DNA of 64,000 nt from Streptomyces sp. ITFR-21 (GCF_031844685.1 NZ_CP134606.1:62001-126000); one strand, 5' to 3'. Counted from the first letter of the stretch, positions 24,748 through 34,218 are shown. The notes: generated from the sequence alone by a model not told the origin. Numbers and translations are program-made.

Positions 24748-26565
24748 GTGGTGAACGATCTGAAGAGCGCACTGGCCGCGCTGGAGGCCCACCAGCCCGG
24801 CTCTCTGCTCGGGCTGCGCGAGACCCAGTGGCTCGATGCGAAGGCCGCGGCGTACCAACTCGATGCCGACCCCCGCGCGCCCGAGGAACTCGCCAAGGAT
24901 GTCGCCGCTTTCGCCAACGGGGGAGGCGGCGTCATCGTCGTCGGCATCGCCACCCGCATGGAAGGCGACGAGGAAGTCCTCGACCACATCAGGGGTCTCG
25001 CCCCGGATGCGGTGAACGTCGACCAGGTCCGAAAGGTGATCCGCGCCCGGATCACCTCCGCGCCCCGCGGGGTACGCATCGGCTGGTCGGGCGACGGTGA
25101 GGAGCGCGTGCTGTTCATCGACGTTCCTCCGCAGCCCGCGGCCACGCTCTTCGTCGTGGCGGCGCCGACCGGGAAGCCGGGCGCCCAGCGGACGGACACC
25201 GTCGCCGTGCCGGTGCGGGACGGCGACCAGACGCACTGGCTGCCGCGCGCCGAGATCGCAGCGCTGCTCTCCGCGGGCGTCCGGGCTTCCGGCATGCCGA
25301 CCGCCGAGGCCCTGGCCGACCTCGTGCGGCAGGCTGTTTCCGAAAGCGGGCCGGGGGGAGGGCTGCGGGTCGGCCAGGGGCTCCCGGACCGCGAGCGGGA
25401 GATGCAGGAGGCATACCGACAGCTGGCCAGAGCCGAGCTGGGGGAAGCGGCTGGGGAAGCGTGGGCCCACGGGTCGACCGCTCTGCAGGATCTGCACCAC
25501 GAGCGCGACAGCGAGTCGGGGTGGGTGCTGTGTCTGGTGGCCGGCCGCCCGCCGGTCGTGGTCGCCACGCCCGTATGGCAGGCGATCGTCGAAGCCGGCC
25601 GGTACGCGCCCGGCCATGACCCGCTCGCGGCCGTGGGGTATCCCGTCCCGCCGGAGGGGACAGACGGATCATGGATGGTCGGGGTCGATGAACGAAGCGT
25701 GGATCTCGACGGCGGATCGTGGGGCGCAGGCCGACTGGCGTGCTCGGGACGCGGTGTGTGGCGGTGGGAACCTCTTCCCCACTTCAGCCTCAACCAGGGG
25801 CGGTCTGCCGAGAACTGGACCTCCGGCCAGTCACCGGCGCTTCGCTTGCGCGCTGTGGTGAACCTGCCCTGGGCTGACCCGGGTACGTTGGAGATCAGCA
25901 GGCCGCGGCGCCAGCAGCTCGAACAGCAGCTCCCGTACAGTGCGCTGGCCGGTGCGGTGACCACGCTGTCCAGGCGCCGGGGAGCGGAACTCCCCGCGGC
26001 CGAGTGGAGCCGAGGACGGTTCAGTAATACGGCCCGCTCCGTCAGCTACACGTGCACGGTCAGCGCACCGGACGGCGCCCCGGCCTTGAGGGCCGCCGCG
26101 ACGCTCGCTTTGCCCACGACGACGGACTCCACCGTGGTCGCCTGCGCGGACGTCACGATCGAGAACCCCGCGGCGTGGGCAAGCGCCCTGGACATCGACT
26201 GGGGCACCCAGCTCAGCTTCGACGAGGTTCAGGCCGTCTTGCTGGGCGCGTGGGAGACGGCCGCCGAACTGCTGCCCGACGTGGTCGGAGACCCGGCAGC
26301 ACTACGGTGGGCCGCGCCGCCCACAACCGAGCTGCGGATGACGTGCGAACAGCCCGCCGAGAACAACGTCCTGCCGGCCTTGGACGAACTCGTCGATCTG
26401 GAACCGCTGGGCGCCAGCACCGACGGCGGGCGGTCGAAGATGGCCGTCACGATCACCACCGCGCCCACCATGGGCCGCGGGGAACGACAGAGCCTGATGC
26501 GGCAGGCGCTGGTGCACATGGCCCAGCAATTCGGCTACGTCGACGCCGAGGTGGAACTCCTGTAG
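24748..26565 (+). CDS. Schlafen/AlbA_2-type putative DNA- or RNA-binding protein
   Basis: The 605-residue protein carries an N-terminal AlbA_2/Schlafen core: RETQWLDAKAAAYQ then ELAKDVAAFANGGGGVIVVG, the signature Asn-Gly-Gly-Gly loop, residues about 25-68. A second strand block follows (DVPPQPAATLFVVAA). The remaining 450 residues are an unrecognised extension with an immunoglobulin-like beta composition near 420-480. AlbA_2 proteins in bacteria include regulators and defence-associated nucleases. Neither role is shown here. Confidence 0.65.
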   Translation: MVNDLKSALAALEAHQPGSLLGLRETQWLDAKAAAYQLDADPRAPEELAKDVAAFANGGGGVIVVGIATRMEGDEEVLDHIRGLAPDAVNVDQVRKVIRARITSAPRGVRIGWSGDGEERVLFIDVPPQPAATLFVVAAPTGKPGAQRTDTVAVPVRDGDQTHWLPRAEIAALLSAGVRASGMPTAEALADLVRQAVSESGPGGGLRVGQGLPDREREMQEAYRQLARAELGEAAGEAWAHGSTALQDLHHERDSESGWVLCLVAGRPPVVVATPVWQAIVEAGRYAPGHDPLAAVGYPVPPEGTDGSWMVGVDERSVDLDGGSWGAGRLACSGRGVWRWEPLPHFSLNQGRSAENWTSGQSPALRLRAVVNLPWADPGTLEISRPRRQQLEQQLPYSALAGAVTTLSRRRGAELPAAEWSRGRFSNTARSVSYTCTVSAPDGAPALRAAATLALPTTTDSTVVACADVTIENPAAWASALDIDWGTQLSFDEVQAVLLGAWETAAELLPDVVGDPAALRWAAPPTTELRMTCEQPAENNVLPALDELVDLEPLGASTDGGRSKMAVTITTAPTMGRGERQSLMRQALVHMAQQFGYVDAEVELL

Positions 26566-26697
26566 GCGTGCGCTGATCGGCTCCGGAGGTCCTCGGAGAC
26601 GGGCCAGTCCCGGCTTGCGCCGGAGCCGACCACGCATCCACGGTCACCTGCGAAGGACCGGGCCTCCATCTCGTCGCCGCCACTACGCTCAGGTGCC

Positions 26698-26979
26698 ATG
26701 AGCGATCCGACGAACTTCTTCCTGGCCACGTTCCCCGGTGTGGGCCGCGCCCTGTTCAGCAGCGTCGAGGCCGCCCAGGAATGGTGCGACAAGCGCGCGG
26801 AGGAGCGGTTTCCGGGTGACGTCGTGAAGTGGGCCGAACCGGAGGACTTTGACGAAGCAGGAGTCGGCACGGGGCAGACCGGTCAGCGGTGGCACCGGCA
26901 GGTGCCGAAAACGGGTCACAGCGTCCCGTCGCTTAGCCTCGGCACCGTGGTGTCGCTGCCCGTCGACGCGGAGAGCTGA
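26698..26979 (+). CDS. small hypothetical protein, 93 aa
   Basis: An ATG at 26698 opens MSDPTNFFLATFPGVGRALF, then SSVEAAQEWCDKRAEERFPG, with an acidic middle. It is soluble, with no recognised domain. No strong ribosome binding site is visible (GCTCAGGTGCC). The protein-like composition supports it. Confidence 0.5.
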   Translation: MSDPTNFFLATFPGVGRALFSSVEAAQEWCDKRAEERFPGDVVKWAEPEDFDEAGVGTGQTGQRWHRQVPKTGHSVPSLSLGTVVSLPVDAES

Positions 26980-27032
26980 CGAGCGATCGTCTCCGAGTCC
27001 GGATGAGCCCGCGCAAAAGCCCCGGGCCGCCA

Positions 27033-27350
27033 TCAGCCGGCAACTTCCCACCGTCCCCCTTCGCCTGAGCGCGCCAGCCGGGCGTGCTCGGTGCGGGCCG
27101 CCTCAAGCAACTGGCGCCAGGAGGTCACGGTCGGCCGCCGGCGCAGCAGGGCGCGCCGCTCCCGGTCCGTCATCCCGCCCCACACGCCGTGCTCGATGCG
27201 GTTGTCCAAGGCGTACGCGAGACACTCGGTGCGTACATGGCAGCCGGTGCATATGGATTTCGCCCGGTTCTGGGCCGCGCCGTCCACGAACAGTTCATCC
27301 GGATCGCTGGTCCGGCATGCCGCCCGCGTCTCCCACCCGTCCTCGATCAC
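27033..27350 (-). CDS. WhiB-like iron-sulfur transcription factor
   Basis: The 105-residue protein has the Wbl cysteine pattern: Cys12, Cys34, Cys37, Cys43 (CxxC then five residues and Cys), in RAACRTSD and SICTGCHVRTEC. This ligates a [4Fe-4S] cluster. The G[VI]WGG turn (HGVWGGMTDRERRALLRR) and basic tail complete the family signature. I chose GTG 27350 because GAGAGGA lies nine bases upstream; the longer frame to a TTG at 27425 has a poor N-terminus. Wbl proteins act with sigma factors. Copies on mobile replicons are common, with unknown regulons. Confidence 0.88.
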   Translation of the reverse strand: MIEDGWETRAACRTSDPDELFVDGAAQNRAKSICTGCHVRTECLAYALDNRIEHGVWGGMTDRERRALLRRRPTVTSWRQLLEAARTEHARLARSGEGGRWEVAG

Positions 27351-27518
27351 CGCAGCGCCGTCCTCTCCCCGTGCCGGCTCACCGCCTCCACCCGACGAAG
27401 GGGCGATCCGGAGACGGTACGGCAACCGCAGGGGGCATGGGACAGCGTCATCTCACGGCAATCCCTTCGGGTGACCTGTCCCTTGACAGCAGTGATCGCC
27501 GGTGGGTGCCACGGGGTC

Positions 27519-29351
27519 CTAGGGCATCGTGAGGAGGTCGGTGGGCCGGGCCAGGGCGCGCACGCGGTGTGCCTCCTTGTCGCGTTCCCGGCGCAGGACC
27601 GTCAGCTGGGTGTAGAGATCAGTCCATCCCGTCGGCGGCTCGGGCTCAGTGACCCGGCTGCCGTCCCACACCGGTCCGGGGACATGGAGCGCGAAGACCC
27701 TGCGGGTCAGGTCGCGTTCGTCGTCGGCCAGGATCCGCACAGCGGTCTGCGGGTGCGTGTCGCGGTCGTTGGCGACGAGCGCGACGAGTTCGTGGTCCAG
27801 GAGGTGTCCGATGCGGGTCTCCCACCAGGACCAGCGACGGTGCGGGTCGGCGCCGGCCCGGTGGGCGTCGCGCGAGAAATCGACAGTGGTCATGACGCCC
27901 GAGCGCCGGATCTCGGTCAGGATCTCCTGGTGGGCCTGGGTGAGCCGGGCGGGCCGCGGTGGCTTGACCGTTCGGGCCTCGGGCTCGGGCAGGCCGGCTT
28001 CCCGCCGCAGGGTTGCGTGCATGCCGGCCATGCAGGCGGCACCGAAGCGCGATCGCCACCAGCGCTCACGGGTCGGAGCGTCGTGAAGGTGAAGCAGTCC
28101 GGGGCAGATCTGGCACAGACGCACCCGGACGCCGGCCGGCTCGTCGGCGGCGGCGTTGCCGTGCCGGTCGGACCACCAGGCGAGCGGTGCAGCGGCCGTT
28201 CTGCCGCACAGGGCGCATCCGGTGGCGTGGCGCGGCTGTTCGGTCAGGGTGGCGACGATCCGGCGGGCGGTGCCGCGGCCTCCGTCAAAGTCGTACGCCG
28301 ACGATGCCGCGGCGCCGCCCAGGACCAGGCAGTCCTGGCACAGACCGATCGGTGAGGTGCTGTACTCGCGGCCGGGTGCGGCGACGCGCTCGGCCGGCCC
28401 CGGCTGCCGGCACCACGAGCAGTGCGACAGCGGACCGGGGTCGGCCGGCCGGGCGTAGGGGGCGGTCGGCTCGGCGTCCAGGGTGAGGTCGCGCGGCTCG
28501 CGGAAGAGCACTCGCTCTCGGACGTCCTCTTCGGCTTTGAACAGGCGGACGGTCTTGCTGTGGCCGGCGAGCTTGAGGCGGGTCTGCCAGTGCCCGTAGC
28601 CGATCATGTCCCGGACCAGGCCGCGCTCGCCACGGTCCCGGGCCGCGTCCTGCATACGCCGTTCCGCCTTGGCCTGCTCCAACGGATCGGCCAGACGCGG
28701 GCGCAGCGTCACGGCGAGGTCGACGTGGAGCAGCGGACCGTCGGCCGGCTCCGCGAGCCCTCCCAGCGCGCGGATCTCCTCGACCCAGTACAGGGCGTCG
28801 TCCGGGCTGGCGTTGATCTGCTCGGCTGCGGTGACCACCGCGGCCGCCAGGGATTCGGCGCGTCCCCGGCTGGAGGGTTTGCGGCCCGAGGCGTGGGCGA
28901 GGACTTTGCCGGTGGGGGTCGGCTTCCAGAGCCGGTAGTCGTGGTGCTCCCACTCCTGAGCTCGTTCGTCCTCGCCGTGCGGGCCGCTGAGCAACCCGGC
29001 CCTCACGAGTCGGCCCAGGTAGTCGGCGGCGTCGCCCTCGGTGAGGTTGAGGGAGCTCGTCAGGTCGTGGACGCCGACGCCCCACGGGTCGGCCCGCTTC
29101 AGAACCGTGCGGGCGTCGCGGACGTCCCGCCCGCACATCGGGACAGCGAGATCGACGACGAACTCGCCCTCGTACGTGCCCAGGCCGCCGAGGGGAAACA
29201 GAGGCGGTCTGCCGGACGGGCGTCCTGCTGCGGTCTGGAGGTCACGCAGCAGACGGTCCTCCGCGCTGTCCGTCTGGTCGCCAGCCGCCCGCGGGCTGAT
29301 CACTCGGGCGGCTGGCCGGGGCGGGGAGAGGTCGGAGTTCCGGTCGGTCAC
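27519..29351 (-). CDS. large hypothetical protein with paired zinc-ribbon-like cysteines
   Basis: The protein is about 610 residues. I place the start at GTG 29351 (VTDRNSDLSPPRPA), although the frame continues to 29420. A winged-helix-like block lies near residues 95-135 (VHDLTSSLNLTEGDAADYLG, then RLVRAGLL). Two Cys-pair sets follow (HCSWCRQPG with CQDC; CALCG with CQIC), consistent with zinc ribbons. A third helix-turn-helix-like block is near residue 490 (LTQAHQEILTEIRRSGVMTT). It is possibly a plasmid-borne regulator or replication-associated protein. The family is not recognised. Confidence 0.6.
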   Translation of the reverse strand: MTDRNSDLSPPRPAARVISPRAAGDQTDSAEDRLLRDLQTAAGRPSGRPPLFPLGGLGTYEGEFVVDLAVPMCGRDVRDARTVLKRADPWGVGVHDLTSSLNLTEGDAADYLGRLVRAGLLSGPHGEDERAQEWEHHDYRLWKPTPTGKVLAHASGRKPSSRGRAESLAAAVVTAAEQINASPDDALYWVEEIRALGGLAEPADGPLLHVDLAVTLRPRLADPLEQAKAERRMQDAARDRGERGLVRDMIGYGHWQTRLKLAGHSKTVRLFKAEEDVRERVLFREPRDLTLDAEPTAPYARPADPGPLSHCSWCRQPGPAERVAAPGREYSTSPIGLCQDCLVLGGAAASSAYDFDGGRGTARRIVATLTEQPRHATGCALCGRTAAAPLAWWSDRHGNAAADEPAGVRVRLCQICPGLLHLHDAPTRERWWRSRFGAACMAGMHATLRREAGLPEPEARTVKPPRPARLTQAHQEILTEIRRSGVMTTVDFSRDAHRAGADPHRRWSWWETRIGHLLDHELVALVANDRDTHPQTAVRILADDERDLTRRVFALHVPGPVWDGSRVTEPEPPTGWTDLYTQLTVLRRERDKEAHRVRALARPTDLLTMP

Positions 29352-29543
29352 GCGGGCAACGCTATCGGTCCGCGAGAGCGACGGCTGCCGCTCGCCGGCC
29401 TCGGCGAAGGGTCCCCGCACTCTCCGTACCGCGCTGGCGGCCCGGCCTGAACCGGGGCCGACCGCCAGCCGGTGCCGTCTGCTTCATCCGGCGTTACCCG
29501 GTGGCCTGTCCTGCCGGCATCGGCGGGAGCTGCTCTTCGCCCG

Positions 29544-30482
29544 TCAGCTGGCTGATGCGCCGACGGATCGCAGCGAACATCGCGGCGCGGTCCGGTCGTA
29601 GCGCAGTTGGAGCGCCGCGGTCTGGTTCGGGGCTTTGAGGAGCACCAGGCCGAGGCTTTCGCCGGGCGTAAGGTCGCGGTGTCCGCGCAGCTCCAGGGGC
29701 AGGCCGTGTTCAGGGTCGGTCAGCGCGTTGACCAGTTCCGCCCGCCGCAGACCGGTGTCGGGGAAGTGGTCCAGTTCCAAGATCCACCACTCCCCCAGCC
29801 GCGACTCGTGGCCGGTGACGACCTGCGGGACCGCGACGGTGTGCAAGAGCCCGAGCCGGCGCAACAGTCCGCTGGGGAGCCACGCGGCGTTCCGCCAGAT
29901 CGGCTCGTAGATGAGCGGCTGGCGCTCGGCGTCCCACCGCATCTCGTAGTCGGTCCACGCGTTCTGGGTGCGCCAGCACGCCTCGGCGCCGCTCTCCTCG
30001 ACCTGCTGCGCGAGCGCGGCCTCGGCCTTGTCGAAGGCGCGGCGCGGCAGGCCGGTCAGTTTCAGACTGGTCGGCTGTCCGAGACGCTTCAGCTCGATGC
30101 CGGTCTCGGTACGGGCGCAGATGCGCACCCCGTACAGGCCGTAGATCTCGTCGCGTTCGCGGTGGTCGAACGACACGCGACAGGGCAGGAGCCCGGCCAG
30201 GAGACGGTCGAGGCTCGCGGGGCTCTCCAGATGCAGGCGCAGTCCGTCCGCGGTCGGCTGGACGTACCGGATGCCGAACGGGTACTCGAAGTAGTCCCGC
30301 ATGCTGTTGAGCAGCCAGTAGAAGATCTCGGACTCGAAGAGCAGCTGCGCGTGTTCGGCCGGCGCCGGGATGAGCGGCGCCCCCGGCTGCAGGGCCGCAA
30401 CGACTTCACAGGCGAGCTGGCGGGGCGCCCCGGTGTAGAGGGCGTACGTACGGGCACGACGGCTGATCTGGGTCACCGACAT
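29544..30482 (-). CDS. hypothetical protein, 312 aa
   Basis: The start ATG 30482 lies behind GAAAGG. The protein reads MSVTQISRRARTYALYTGAP at the N-terminus, with a helical first third (EHAQLLFESEIFYWLLNSMR) and a mixed remainder (FDHRERDEIYGLYGVRICAR; GEWWILELDHFPDTGLRRAE). No family is recognised. The start is overlapped by the small frame at 30406-30711 on the same strand, so the two may be coupled or the small one may be spurious. Confidence 0.6.
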   Translation of the reverse strand: MSVTQISRRARTYALYTGAPRQLACEVVAALQPGAPLIPAPAEHAQLLFESEIFYWLLNSMRDYFEYPFGIRYVQPTADGLRLHLESPASLDRLLAGLLPCRVSFDHRERDEIYGLYGVRICARTETGIELKRLGQPTSLKLTGLPRRAFDKAEAALAQQVEESGAEACWRTQNAWTDYEMRWDAERQPLIYEPIWRNAAWLPSGLLRRLGLLHTVAVPQVVTGHESRLGEWWILELDHFPDTGLRRAELVNALTDPEHGLPLELRGHRDLTPGESLGLVLLKAPNQTAALQLRYDRTAPRCSLRSVGASAS

Positions 30483-30711
30483 CGGCGCAGAGCCTTTCAC
30501 TCGGTCCCGTCGGCCCGCGGAACGTGAGGAACAGGTACTGCGTGGTGGCAGTGGAATACGGGGGTGGCACTGGTCGAAGACCGTGCTTCTTCGCCTCCGC
30601 CTGGAACCTCTTGGGGCCGAAGGTTCGCGGTAGGAGCAGCAGACCGATGCCGCAGACAGCGACTGTAGCTGCGAGCGAGGTGCGTGCTCCGCGCCGCGCC
30701 GGGCCTGTCAC
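30406..30711 (-). CDS. small membrane-anchored hypothetical protein
   Basis: This 101-residue frame from GTG 30711 has one hydrophobic segment (SLAATVAVCGIGLLLL, residues 12-27). A basic region follows (GPKRFQAEAKKHGL) and then PPYSTATTQYLFLTFRG. The composition looks protein-like, but the frame overlaps the start of the next gene by 77 bases and lacks a good ribosome binding site. Confidence 0.35.
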   Translation of the reverse strand: MTGPARRGARTSLAATVAVCGIGLLLLPRTFGPKRFQAEAKKHGLRPVPPPYSTATTQYLFLTFRGPTGPSERLCADVGDPDQPSCPYVRPLHRGAPPARL

Positions 30712-30857
30712 TCCGAGGAGCTACCGAAGATCTGACGTTCGAAGGCGGACGCGCCGGCCAGGCGTTCCCGGACGCCGCTCACGGGGGGAAGCGGCGTCCG
30801 GGAACTACGTGCTCAACGTACAGCGCACCGAGATCACTTATCGCACATATCGGGAAA

Positions 30858-31807
30858 CTACTGCCGCGCGGCGGAGCGGCGCACTGGCTTTCGCGCCGTC
30901 CCAGCGGTCGGAATCTCGTGCCTGGCGGCAGGTTCGATCGCTGGTGGCCGGAGCAGCGGGTGTTCCGCCTCGGGCGTCGCCGGCAACGGCCCGCGCTCCG
31001 CGCACACGATGCGCAATCGCAGCGGCGGATGGGTTCGAAGGCCGCGGCCCTCACATGGATCCTTCGGACAAGCGGCCGAGCCCGGTCGCGCTCCAGGTCC
31101 CCGCGCCACATGTCGGCCACCGCGCTCCGACCGCAGGCGCGTGCCGCCGCCAGATCACAGGCGAGCTCTCCCCACCAGTAGAAGAGGGTCGTGAGCACGA
31201 GGGTCCCGGCAGCAACCAGGGTGAAAGCGAGCGTAGACAGCAGGCCGGCTGCCAGCGCAGCCGTCGTGACGGCTGCGGACTCGCCGATGATGCGCTTGCC
31301 GGTGTCGCGGCGTTCGAGGTGGGCGAGCTCATGCTCCAGGACGGCGGGAAGGTGCACGGTGTGTTGGGGAAGGAGCCACCGCATGCCGATCCATACATGC
31401 CCCCGCCCGCCGCGACCCGTTGAGCGGGCGTCCGCCCCGCTACCGGGTTCAAGGGAGGTGGCCAGTGTGACCTTCTGCAGTCCACGTCGAGCAGCGGAAC
31501 GGCGGACGTGCTCGGAGACCTGCCGCATCCTGGTCCCGACGAGGCGGTAGAGATCGTCACCGGACGAGGGGTATGCACTGCCCGACGGCACTCTCCACGT
31601 CAGGGCCTGAGCCGCGGGGCCCCCGGCAACGGCAGCACGCTGCCGGACGCGCCCCTGGACGGTCCACAGGCCGCCCGCGACCGCGGCGGCGAGCACGGCC
31701 GCCCCCGGTATCGGCCCGCGCGCCCCCGTCATGACAGCCTCGGTGGTGATCACTGCGGTCACCACGGTCTGGGCCCCGTAGCGTCGCAGCATGTCCCCCA
31801 GATTCAT
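30858..31807 (-). pseudogene. M48-family metalloprotease with a C-terminal frame lesion
   Basis: From ATG 31807 the frame encodes a membrane protein with the zinc motif HELAH (LEHELAHLERRDTGKR) preceded by GMRWLLPQHTVHLPAVLEHE. Two hydrophobic helices follow, then WWGELACDLAAARACGRSAV, all typical of M48 peptidases. The expected C-terminal segment (GRGLRTHPPLRLRIVCAERG) is found in a different frame, ending at 30858. A single indel near 31060-31100 explains this. The uncorrected frame runs to 30779 with an implausible Arg/Cys-rich tail. Sequencing error is an alternative. Confidence 0.65.
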
Positions 31808-31879
31808 GTGATCACCGTAGTCGGCTGGTGACTATGGACGTCTATCTGCGTTCCGCGTTCATCGGCGTCCTGGCCTCCG

Positions 31880-32308
31880 TCACCACAGGCCGAGCGCTTC
31901 CAGAACGTGCGCGGCCTTGGGCAGCGGCGCGGCAGGTACGGCGGTGAGGAGGTCGTCGGGGAGGCCGGCCTTCGTGTCGAGTTTGATCATTTCGCGCCAA
32001 CGCAGCGCCTGCGGCCACTGCTGCGTCCAGGCGGGGCGCAGTTCGTCGGCGGGGATGTTCTCAAGGCGGCGTGCCTTGTAGTCGCTGTCCTGTCCAGTAC
32101 GGGCTTGGGAGCCGTGCTCGGAGTCGAAGACCACGAAGATCTCGAAGCCGTCGGCGTGCTGGACCTGGGCTTTGCGCAGGAGCGCGGCGAAGCCGAAGAC
32201 GCCGGTGCGGTCGAGGGTCTTGTCGCGGCTGGTGATGCGGGCGGCGAAGCCGAACCAGGCGCGGTGCAGGAGGTAGTGGCCGTCGACGAGCAGCAGGGGC
32301 GCGGTCAT
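31880..32308 (-). CDS. truncated 5'-3' exonuclease (FEN/PIN-like) N-terminal domain
   Basis: The 142-residue protein starts at ATG 32308 behind GGAGG. The first 85 residues match the N-terminal domain of DNA polymerase I-type 5'-3' exonucleases: LLLVDGHYLLHRAWFGF (metal-binding Asp), VFGFAALLRKAQ and FVVFDSEHGSQAR with DYKARR. The rest of the family (acidic cluster, H3TH DNA-binding motif, about 150 more residues) is missing and replaced by LPDDLLTAVPAAPLP to the stop. It may be inactive, or a small relative. Confidence 0.65.
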   Translation of the reverse strand: MTAPLLLVDGHYLLHRAWFGFAARITSRDKTLDRTGVFGFAALLRKAQVQHADGFEIFVVFDSEHGSQARTGQDSDYKARRLENIPADELRPAWTQQWPQALRWREMIKLDTKAGLPDDLLTAVPAAPLPKAAHVLEALGLW

Positions 32309-32554
32309 GGCGGCCTCCAGGGGATGGTGCGTGCTGGTGGGTGCCTTTGACCGTGGCGTACGGGCATCCGGTGCCGGATGACCATGGAGTGTAGCGACGG
32401 GGGTAGCGCGCCGCGCAGCATGACGTCCGGGGCTGCCGCCTGTCGCATCCGCCCTGTGGTGCAGAGCCCAAGCGAAGGGTCCGGTCGTCTCCCCGGGCTT
32501 GGTCCGTGCCGCTACGCTGGCTGCAGGCACACAGCCGTCGAAGGAGAGTGAGGA

Positions 32555-32845
32555 ATGGCGTCACACGACGAGTGGACCGTGGACCGGCTCCACGTTGGCC
32601 TGCCCCACAGCGCGCTTCGGCAGCAGCTGTTGGCGGACGTCAACCTGACTCCACTCGAGGACCTGCCCGCACGGCTTGAGGGGTGGGCCTCGGCGGCGGA
32701 GACGCTTGAGGCGGCCCGCCCCCGCATCGAAGCCGCACGCGCCTACGTCAAGGAGCACGGCACCCTGCCGGCCGAGTACGAGACCGCCCCCGACATGACG
32801 GACACCGTCGTGGACGACGCTCAGGGGCGGCGGGGCGCCGCGTGA
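32555..32845 (+). CDS. putative antitoxin of a type II toxin-antitoxin pair
   Basis: The 96-residue protein starts at ATG 32555 behind GAGTGAGG. It is helical and acidic (LHVGLPHSALRQQLLADVNL; LEDLPARLEGWASAAETLEA). It overlaps the next gene in GTGA, the usual antitoxin-first arrangement. The family is not recognised by itself; the call rests on size, order and the RelE/ParE-like partner. Confidence 0.5.
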   Translation: MASHDEWTVDRLHVGLPHSALRQQLLADVNLTPLEDLPARLEGWASAAETLEAARPRIEAARAYVKEHGTLPAEYETAPDMTDTVVDDAQGRRGAA

Positions 32846-33087
32846 CCTTCAGGCTCCACATCCCAGCCGACCAGTACGACATCTACAAGGCACTGTCCGA
32901 CGAGGCACGCCGCGACATCGCGGTGTGCCTCGTCGACGCCGTTCAGGAACCGCTGGCGGCCAGTGAGCCGTACGGGGAGGACGACGGGATCGTCCGGACG
33001 GTCGCTCGAGGCCGCGCTGCCATCGTCATCCTGATCAATGAGCAGACGAACACCATCACCGTGCTGGCGATCGCTTACGCGGGCTGA
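32842..33087 (+). CDS. putative RelE/ParE-fold toxin
   Basis: The 81-residue protein starts at GTG 32842, overlapping the upstream stop. The order of helices (ADQYDIYKALSDEARRDIAV) and strands (IVRTVARGRAAIVILINEQT, then NTITVLAIAYAG) fits the RelE/ParE toxin fold, in which a basic loop and C-terminal strand contact RNA or gyrase. No catalytic residues can be assigned with confidence. Confidence 0.5.
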   Translation: MTFRLHIPADQYDIYKALSDEARRDIAVCLVDAVQEPLAASEPYGEDDGIVRTVARGRAAIVILINEQTNTITVLAIAYAG

Positions 33088-33126
33088 CGCCGAACCGTCG
33101 CAGCGTGCCCGCTGGCGACCGGGGTC

Positions 33127-34188
33127 TCAGCTGGGGATGCGGATACCCAGGCTGGCCGCCAGATCGCTCAAGCTGCTCAGAGGGCGTCCCCAGCGGCCGG
33201 TCGCGGCGTACTGGCGCAGGACGGGTTCGATGGCCTCGGCGGCGTTGCGGGTGACGCCGTCGGTGAGCGTGACGCGGTGGCAGATGGGGCTGCCTCCCTC
33301 GGCGGAGTAATCGGTGTACTTGCCGTCTTCGTGGCGCAGGAGAGCGGGGTCGACGTCGATGAGCCCGAAGGCCTCAAGGGTCTCGTGGGTCTCGTACGCG
33401 TCGCGGCCGAGGCCGAAATGGCCGGCGCGCTCGACGCCCGTGACGTACGGCTCGTCGTGCTCGGGGTTCTGGGTCACGTCCAGCCACATCAGGTAGGCGA
33501 CGGTCTCGCTGGGGGTGAGCAGGTTGACCCAGCCACAGGTGAAGAACTCCACGGGGACGTCGATGCCGGGGGCTTCGGCGCGGGGCACCTTGTAGGGGAT
33601 CGGGGCGGCATCGGTGCTGGCGCCGCTGTCGCACAGCAGCCGGAAGTCCTGGAAGGGACGGGATGTACCCGCGTTGGGGAACTCCAGAAGGTGCTGGTCG
33701 CGCAGCTTCTTGAGGGCCTCGTTGATCTGGCGCGCCTTGTTGACCCGGGGGCTGGCGACGCGGCGTCCGCCGGGGGTGTGACGGGCGTGCGCACCGATCA
33801 GCCCCATCCAGGAGAGACGCTGGGTGCTGTCCGGCTCGATCGGGATGCGGTTGGGCCACTGTCGGCCGGGGGCGGCCTGGCAGTGCGCGGCGAACAGCAG
33901 GATGAGGTGGAGCCGGCCGGCGACTCCTCGGGGAGCGATGAGGCGCGCAGCGGGGGGCTGCTCGTCGCGCGGCAGTCCGTTGCGTTCACGGTCGACGGGA
34001 CGGGGGACGTCGTGGCGCACGTAGGTGCGGCGCAGCCGGACGTTCTTCACCGTTCGGCCGGCCCGGCCGAAGGCACGAAGCTGCGTGTAGTTGGAGGCGA
34101 CGTCGTTGAGGGCGCCGCCGCTGCGTAGGGCGGTGAGCGCGTCGAGGCGCGCTTTGATCTTGTCTGCGGCGGCTGTGCGGCTCGGCAC
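33127..34188 (-). CDS. hypothetical protein, possibly replication- or maintenance-associated
   Basis: The 353-residue protein starts at GTG 34188 behind AGGAAG. A wHTH-like middle is seen (RVNKARQINEALKKLRDQHL, then LEFPNAG), followed by FFTCGWVNLLTPSETVAYLM and another helical block (GRDAYETHETLEAFGLIDVD). These two winged-helix-like units recall plasmid initiator or phage replisome proteins. That is a guess from helix order. The upstream region holds a perfect inverted repeat (34219-34284) in an AT-rich patch. Confidence 0.55.
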   Translation of the reverse strand: MPSRTAAADKIKARLDALTALRSGGALNDVASNYTQLRAFGRAGRTVKNVRLRRTYVRHDVPRPVDRERNGLPRDEQPPAARLIAPRGVAGRLHLILLFAAHCQAAPGRQWPNRIPIEPDSTQRLSWMGLIGAHARHTPGGRRVASPRVNKARQINEALKKLRDQHLLEFPNAGTSRPFQDFRLLCDSGASTDAAPIPYKVPRAEAPGIDVPVEFFTCGWVNLLTPSETVAYLMWLDVTQNPEHDEPYVTGVERAGHFGLGRDAYETHETLEAFGLIDVDPALLRHEDGKYTDYSAEGGSPICHRVTLTDGVTRNAAEAIEPVLRQYAATGRWGRPLSSLSDLAASLGIRIPS

Positions 34189-34218
34189 TACGACTTCCTA
34201 CCTTTTGATCGCCACGCT

